Source of the DNA: Thermoplasmata archaeon
GTDB taxonomy: Archaea; Thermoplasmatota; Thermoplasmata; GCA-020350865
Reading direction: 5' to 3'
NCBI GenBank assembly: GCA_020350865.1
Contig: CP070726.1
Span: forward strand, 1,876,341 to 1,885,195
DNA: 8,855 nt
The position numbers and the translations under genes are program-made. A model generated the notes under the pieces. That model saw only the letters and a list, made by a program, of their open reading frames with translations, was not told where the DNA came from and made no database searches. Shown here piece by piece: positions 5,228-8,855 of the stretch. Position 1 is the stretch's first letter. Each line of letters starts with the position of its first letter.

Positions 5228-7204
5228 ATGAAGAAGGCCATAATGTCGGTTTTGACCGCGTGGATCTTGGTAAATGCAAGTCTCCTCAGTCTATTGATTT
5301 TTAGCCCGGAAAAGGAGATCAAGGTCTCAGCGGCCACTACTATAATCGTAGATGATGACGGCACGCTAGGGGTAGATTGCAATTATACCCATATACAATG
5401 GGCAATAGATAATGCGAGCGATGGGGATACTATATTTGTGAAGAACGGGACATATTATGAGAATGTGGTTGTGAATAAGGCGATAAATCTAACTGGAGAG
5501 GACAGGGATACGACGATTATTGATGGAAATGGAAGTGAGGATGTGGTCAGGATTACAGCTGATTCGGTACATCTTTCTGGATTTACCATTATTAACAGTG
5601 GAAATCAATCTTCATGGCCTAACTATGACGCTGGGATCGAAATATATTCTTCTAAAAACAACATCATAATGGGCAATAATATTTCAAACAATATGAATGG
5701 CATCTATTCTTATCTTTCAAGGTACAATAACATAACAAACAACAATATTTCATTAAACAATGATGATGGTATCTATTTTGATGCATCAATGTACAATAAT
5801 ATATCGAAGAACAATATTAGTGATAATGATGGAGATGGTATCCATCTTTCCCAATCATCAATCAACAGTATAAAAGGAAACAATATTCGTTTGAACGATG
5901 ATAATGGCATTTACATTTATTGGTCATCAATCAAAAATATAATAACAAACAACAATGCATCAGGCAATGGAAATGGGATTGTTCTTTGGTCATCATCATT
6001 TATCAACGTTACAAACAATACACTTTCAAACAGTCACAGGGGCATGTATATTTTTCAATCCTCGGATAACAATATTAGTAACAACAATATTTACTCGAAC
6101 AGTAATAGCGGCATCGTTTTTTCATCATCATCAAACAACAATGTAACTGAAAATCGAGTTATCAATAGTGGCCAGGGTATATATTTCGGGAGTTCATCAA
6201 ATAATAATAAAATAATTAATAACACCGTGTTATCAAACGACTTCTACGGTATCAGAGTTTATTCTTCCTCAAATAACAGTATAATAGGTAACGAAGTTTC
6301 AGATAATGGGAAAAGCCTTTTTTCTACCTCATCTGGCCTCTCTTTTATCTCAGCGACAAATAATAACATCACACGCAATGTTTTCTCATCAAACTGTTTT
6401 TATGGCCTAAGCCTGTCAGAATCAAGCAATAACAACACATTACACCATAACAATATAATAGACAACATGGAGCAGGTGTATTTGGACAATGCCACTTGTT
6501 TCGATAACATATGGAATGATAGCAATGGTGAGGGCAACTATTGGAGTGATTACGCAGGTGTGGATGACGGCAGCGGTGGCCGTATAGCTGGTGATGGCGT
6601 TGGTGACACCGAGATTCCACATCCATTTATTGACCAGGGAGACGGTTATTACCAATTGGACAACTATCCGCTGGTAAGCCTTGTAGGAAATTACATATTT
6701 TTATATTCAGGCTGGAACCTTATTTCAATTCCCTTTAACCAATCAAACACGAATCTGGGATCTGTTTTATCTTCGATAAATGGGTCATATGATTCTGTCC
6801 AATGGTATAACATCAGCGATACTGCAGATCCTTGGAAACACAACCACACCTCAAAACCACCTCATATGAATGATTTTGAGGATATTGACCACAAAATGGG
6901 ATTCTGGGTACACAACACCGAACCAGGCGGAGTTCTATTTGAATATACAGGCACCCAACCAACCTCCAACCAATCCATCCCCCTCCATCCAGGCTGGAAC
7001 ATGGTAGGCTACCCTTCCCTCACTAACAGAAACAGAACTGCAGCCCTAAACAATCTCACCTTCGGAGTGGAAGTGGATTCGGTCTGGACCCACGACCCTG
7101 CCTCAAAAAAATGGGAGGAGATCGGACCATCGGATTACTTCCAGGTAGGTAGAGGGTATTGGATTCACGCGAAAGCCGAATGTGAGTGGGAAGTGGGGGT
7201 ATAA
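5228..7204 (+). CDS. Secreted beta-helix (NosD/PbH1-type) surface protein with C-terminal GWN/GYW module
   Basis: This is a 658-residue exported protein. Residues 1-35 look like a signal peptide: Lys-Lys start, hydrophobic stretch about 4-26, possible cleavage after VSA at 33-35. Residues about 53-425 are right-handed parallel beta-helix repeats of roughly 22-24 residues with recurring N-N-x-I-x-x-N and G-I-x-x-x-x-S-S units. Residues 437-480 carry the GNYWSDYAG...DGVGD...DNYPL ending common to NosD-like repeats. The C-terminus holds two related units, GWNLISIP...GFWVH (495-561) and GWNMVGYP...GYWIH (589-647). About thirty N-x-S/T sequons suggest heavy N-glycosylation. No C-terminal membrane helix is visible, so anchoring is unclear. 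GAGGT at 5217-5221 precedes the ATG. The repeat part is markedly AT-rich compared with neighbours. Despite the NosD-type repeats, no nitrous-oxide reductase genes are nearby; an adhesive or cell-envelope role is inference. Confidence 0.85.
   Translation: MKKAIMSVLTAWILVNASLLSLLIFSPEKEIKVSAATTIIVDDDGTLGVDCNYTHIQWAIDNASDGDTIFVKNGTYYENVVVNKAINLTGEDRDTTIIDGNGSEDVVRITADSVHLSGFTIINSGNQSSWPNYDAGIEIYSSKNNIIMGNNISNNMNGIYSYLSRYNNITNNNISLNNDDGIYFDASMYNNISKNNISDNDGDGIHLSQSSINSIKGNNIRLNDDNGIYIYWSSIKNIITNNNASGNGNGIVLWSSSFINVTNNTLSNSHRGMYIFQSSDNNISNNNIYSNSNSGIVFSSSSNNNVTENRVINSGQGIYFGSSSNNNKIINNTVLSNDFYGIRVYSSSNNSIIGNEVSDNGKSLFSTSSGLSFISATNNNITRNVFSSNCFYGLSLSESSNNNTLHHNNIIDNMEQVYLDNATCFDNIWNDSNGEGNYWSDYAGVDDGSGGRIAGDGVGDTEIPHPFIDQGDGYYQLDNYPLVSLVGNYIFLYSGWNLISIPFNQSNTNLGSVLSSINGSYDSVQWYNISDTADPWKHNHTSKPPHMNDFEDIDHKMGFWVHNTEPGGVLFEYTGTQPTSNQSIPLHPGWNMVGYPSLTNRNRTAALNNLTFGVEVDSVWTHDPASKKWEEIGPSDYFQVGRGYWIHAKAECEWEVGV
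5672..6450 (+). repeat. Degenerate in-frame tandem repeats coding beta-helix rungs
   Basis: The DNA repeats short AT-rich words such as AACAACAATATT and TCATCATCA in the same frame about every 66-72 bases, matching one beta-helix turn. The copies are diverged, so these are old coding repeats rather than a fresh tandem array. Confidence 0.6.
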
Positions 7205-7231
7205 ATTTAGAGAGGGATAATCCCGGTAGCC

Positions 7232-8488
7232 CTATGTCCCCGCCTTCCAGGAGCTGAGATACTCCTCCTGCTCCGGTGTCAGTCTGTCGATTCTTATGTT
7301 CATGGAATCCAGCTTCAGCCTGGCCACTTCCCGGTCGATGTGCTCGGGAACGGGGTGGACCATAACCTTCAATTTCTTGCCGTCCGTCTTTATGTACTCG
7401 GCGGTCAGGGCCTGATTGGCAAAGCTCATGTCCATGACGGCTGCGGGGTGGCCCTCCGCACAGGCCAGGTTGACGAGCCTGCCCTCTCCCAGCAGGTAGA
7501 TGTGCCTTCCGCTCTTCAATGTGAACTCCTCTATATCCTCCCTCATCTTGCGCCTGCTCACCGAAAGGGTTTCCAGTCCGGGGATGTTGAGCTCCACGTT
7601 GAAATGGCCGGTGTTGGCCACAATGGCACCGTCCTTCATTGCCTCGAAATGCTCTGATCTGATGACGTTCTTGTTGCCTGTGGCTGTGATGAATATATCG
7701 CCGATTTTGGCGGCCTCGGAAATGGGCATGACGCGGTAACCGTCCATCACGGCCTCCAGTGCCCTGAGAGGATTGACCTCGGTGATGATGACGTTGGCAC
7801 CCATGCCCTTTGCCCTCATGGCAGTGCCCCTGCCGCACCATCCGTAGCCCCCCACAACAAAGTTCTTGCCGGCGATGAGCACGTTCGTGGCCCTCATGAA
7901 GCCGTCGATTGAGCTCTGTCCCGTGCCGTACCTGTTGTCAAAGAAATGCTTGGTGTCGGCGTCGTTGACAGCGATGATGGGATATCTGAGCACACCGTCC
8001 CTCTCCATGCTCTTGAAACGGATGACTCCAGTCGTGGTTTCTTCGGTTCCTGCGGTAACTTCACCCAGAAGCTCGGTCCGCTCCGAATGCAGCGTGGACA
8101 CCAGATCCCCGCCGTCGTCCATGGTGACGTTGGGCTTGGAATCCAGCACCTTGTGCACATGCTCGTAGTAAGTCTCGTTGTCCTCACCGTGCTGTGCAAA
8201 GACCGCAACCTTGTAGTCAGCAACAAGGGAGGCCGCCACGGCATCCTGTGTGCTCAGGGGATTGGAGGCGCATAAGGCCACTTTCGCCCCTCCTGCCATC
8301 AATGTCCTGACCAGATTGGCTGTTTCGGACGTTACATGGAGGCATGCACCCACATTCAGTCCGGAGAGGGGTTTGTCCTTTTCGAACCTGTCCCTGATAA
8401 GCGAGAGCACGGGCATCTGTCCGTCGGCCCATTCGATCTTCAGCTTGCCCGGTTCTGCCAAATTGACGTCAACAATATCATAATTCAT
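7232..8488 (-). CDS. ahcY: S-adenosylhomocysteine hydrolase (adenosylhomocysteinase)
   Basis: This cytoplasmic NAD-dependent enzyme splits S-adenosylhomocysteine, the product of methyltransferases, into adenosine and homocysteine, and so controls methylation capacity. The 418-residue length matches the short archaeal/Thermotoga-type form, which lacks the insertion of many bacterial enzymes. Residues matching known catalytic or substrate positions: H51 (CLHVTSET), D125 in DDGGD (124-128), E150 in EETTTG, K180 and D184-N185 ([18 protein letters not shown]), H295 (NTGHFN) and H347 (GHP). The NAD-binding loop GYGWCGRG is at 214-221. In some methanogens the orthologue prefers S-inosylhomocysteine, and sequence alone does not exclude that here. 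The ATG at 8488 follows GGTGAT at 8491-8496. It converges with the surface-protein gene, leaving 27 bases between stops, and diverges from the Lrp-type gene. Confidence 0.96.
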   Translation of the reverse strand: MNYDIVDVNLAEPGKLKIEWADGQMPVLSLIRDRFEKDKPLSGLNVGACLHVTSETANLVRTLMAGGAKVALCASNPLSTQDAVAASLVADYKVAVFAQHGEDNETYYEHVHKVLDSKPNVTMDDGGDLVSTLHSERTELLGEVTAGTEETTTGVIRFKSMERDGVLRYPIIAVNDADTKHFFDNRYGTGQSSIDGFMRATNVLIAGKNFVVGGYGWCGRGTAMRAKGMGANVIITEVNPLRALEAVMDGYRVMPISEAAKIGDIFITATGNKNVIRSEHFEAMKDGAIVANTGHFNVELNIPGLETLSVSRRKMREDIEEFTLKSGRHIYLLGEGRLVNLACAEGHPAAVMDMSFANQALTAEYIKTDGKKLKVMVHPVPEHIDREVARLKLDSMNIRIDRLTPEQEEYLSSWKAGT

Positions 8489-8519
8489 TCAATCACCGGG
8501 ATTAACAATGCATAAGACA

Positions 8520-8528
8520 TTTATATAC
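8520..8528 (-). promoter_or_regulatory. Likely ahcY TATA box
   Basis: The minus strand reads AGTATATAA, about 32 bases before the ATG at 8488. A transcription start near 8496 would leave a leader of only about eight bases, just enough to include GGTGAT. Confidence 0.5.
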
Positions 8529-8580
8529 TTTTTCCAGATTTTCTTGTATATATTTGTTTATTATTTAAGATAATATAGAC

Positions 8581-8614
8581 ATTGTCCGAAATATTAATAA
8601 ATATAATGGACAAT
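8581..8614. promoter_or_regulatory. Inverted repeat ATTGTCC-N20-GGACAAT, likely regulator site
   Basis: Perfect 7-base arms at 8581-8587 and 8608-8614 flank the TATA box of the Lrp-type gene, with arm centres 27 bp apart. Lrp/AsnC proteins often bind dyad sites at their own promoters, so autoregulation is the simplest reading. Because the ahcY promoter is divergent and close, it could be affected too. Confidence 0.5.
8593..8606 (+). promoter_or_regulatory. TATA box of the Lrp-type gene
   Basis: ATTAATAAATATAA lies about 17-30 bases before the ATG at 8623. If ATTAATAA (8593-8600) is the box, transcription starts at the start codon, a leaderless arrangement. Confidence 0.5.
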
Positions 8615-8622
8615 TCTCCTTC

Positions 8623-8855
8623 ATGAAGGACGATGTACTGGATCCCAGGGATTCCAAGATCATCAATATTCTAAAAGACAATGCCCGGGCGAGCATCCGG
8701 GACATCTCCAAGAAGACAGGCATCAGGCCGAGTACAGTGCACCCGCGCATTAAAAGGCTGTCCGAGCAGGGCGTCATCGAAAAGTTCACGCTGAAGCTGA
8801 GCGATGAAAAGGTGGGGGAGGGGTTCACCGTATTCATGCTCATCTCGGGCTCCAC
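8623..8855 (+). CDS. Lrp/AsnC-family transcription regulator, N-terminal part (cut by window edge)
   Basis: About 77 residues are visible, starting MKDDVLDPRDSKII. Residues about 7-56 form the winged helix-turn-helix typical of Lrp/AsnC proteins: DxKIINILKDNARASIRDIS, then KKTGIRPSTVHPRIKRL as turn and recognition helix, then the wing residues GVIEKFTLKL. From about residue 66 the sequence (GFTVFMLISGS) begins the ligand-binding/oligomerisation domain, which continues beyond the window. Such proteins regulate amino-acid or general metabolism, usually as dimers or octamers. Its divergence from ahcY raises the possibility of control of methionine/AdoHcy metabolism, but this is inference. The start at 8623 is supported by the TATA spacing. 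An inverted repeat around its TATA box suggests autoregulation. Confidence 0.88.
   Translation, partial: MKDDVLDPRDSKIINILKDNARASIRDISKKTGIRPSTVHPRIKRLSEQGVIEKFTLKLSDEKVGEGFTVFMLISGS

Noticed and set aside
5672..6450. CRISPR array or microsatellite
   Set aside because: The repeats are in frame, diverged, and encode beta-helix turns; there are no uniform repeats with unique spacers.
5228..7204. NosD as part of a nitrous-oxide reductase cluster
   Set aside because: Only the beta-helix repeats are shared; no nosZ, nosF or nosY genes are present and the C-terminal module points to a surface protein.
7056..7841. 261-residue open frame on the minus strand overlapping ahcY
   Set aside because: It is in another frame of the well-supported ahcY gene and is a low-complexity Gly/Arg/His-rich sequence without motifs.

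Overview
The window looks archaeal. Short TATA boxes sit about 24-27 bases before several start codons, as expected for leaderless mRNAs. The AdoHcy hydrolase is the short archaeal/thermophile form. There is a Ras/Rab-like small GTPase, and the surface protein combines NosD-type beta-helix repeats with a C-terminal GWN/GYW module. My best guess is an uncultured euryarchaeote of the Thermoplasmata lineage. That placement is inference from style and gene content; no rRNA or other marker is present. I saw no tRNA, rRNA, CRISPR array or insertion sequence, and no gene-free stretch exceeds 300 bases.

Layout: (1) Positions 1-617, minus strand, hold the N-terminal GTPase part of the ferrous-iron transporter FeoB. 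Its promoter carries two 14-bp TTAGG-N4-CCTAA palindromes, probably a metal-dependent repressor operator. (2) Positions 786-983 encode a small two-helix membrane protein of unknown role. (3) Positions 1199-1750 encode a Rab/Ras-like small GTPase. (4) Positions 1880-5081 are a tightly packed three-gene operon with 4-base overlaps: a phosphoglycerate mutase-like enzyme, an aminoglycoside-phosphotransferase-fold kinase and a P-loop kinase. (5) Positions 5228-7204 encode a secreted, AT-rich, Asn/Ser-rich beta-helix surface protein. (6) Positions 7232-8488, minus strand, encode S-adenosylhomocysteine hydrolase, convergent with the surface protein and divergent from (7) an Lrp/AsnC-type regulator starting at 8623 and running off the window.

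The most striking observation is that the 538-residue phosphoglycerate mutase is circularly permuted. It begins in what is normally the middle of cofactor-independent phosphoglycerate mutase (GpmI), runs to the usual C-terminus, crosses a short linker, then continues with the usual N-terminus (DGWG, GNSEVGH) and stops where the protein began. Nearly every catalytic residue of the family is present, so it is probably a working enzyme. Its operon partners are the two halves of a protein usually fused in bacteria (the Rv2004c-like APH/P-loop kinase arrangement), here as separate, translationally coupled genes.

Regulation readable from sequence: leaderless promoters for the first or single genes, Shine-Dalgarno-like starts inside the operon and for feoB, the iron-box pair at feoB, and an inverted repeat flanking the TATA box of the Lrp-type gene that suggests autoregulation.
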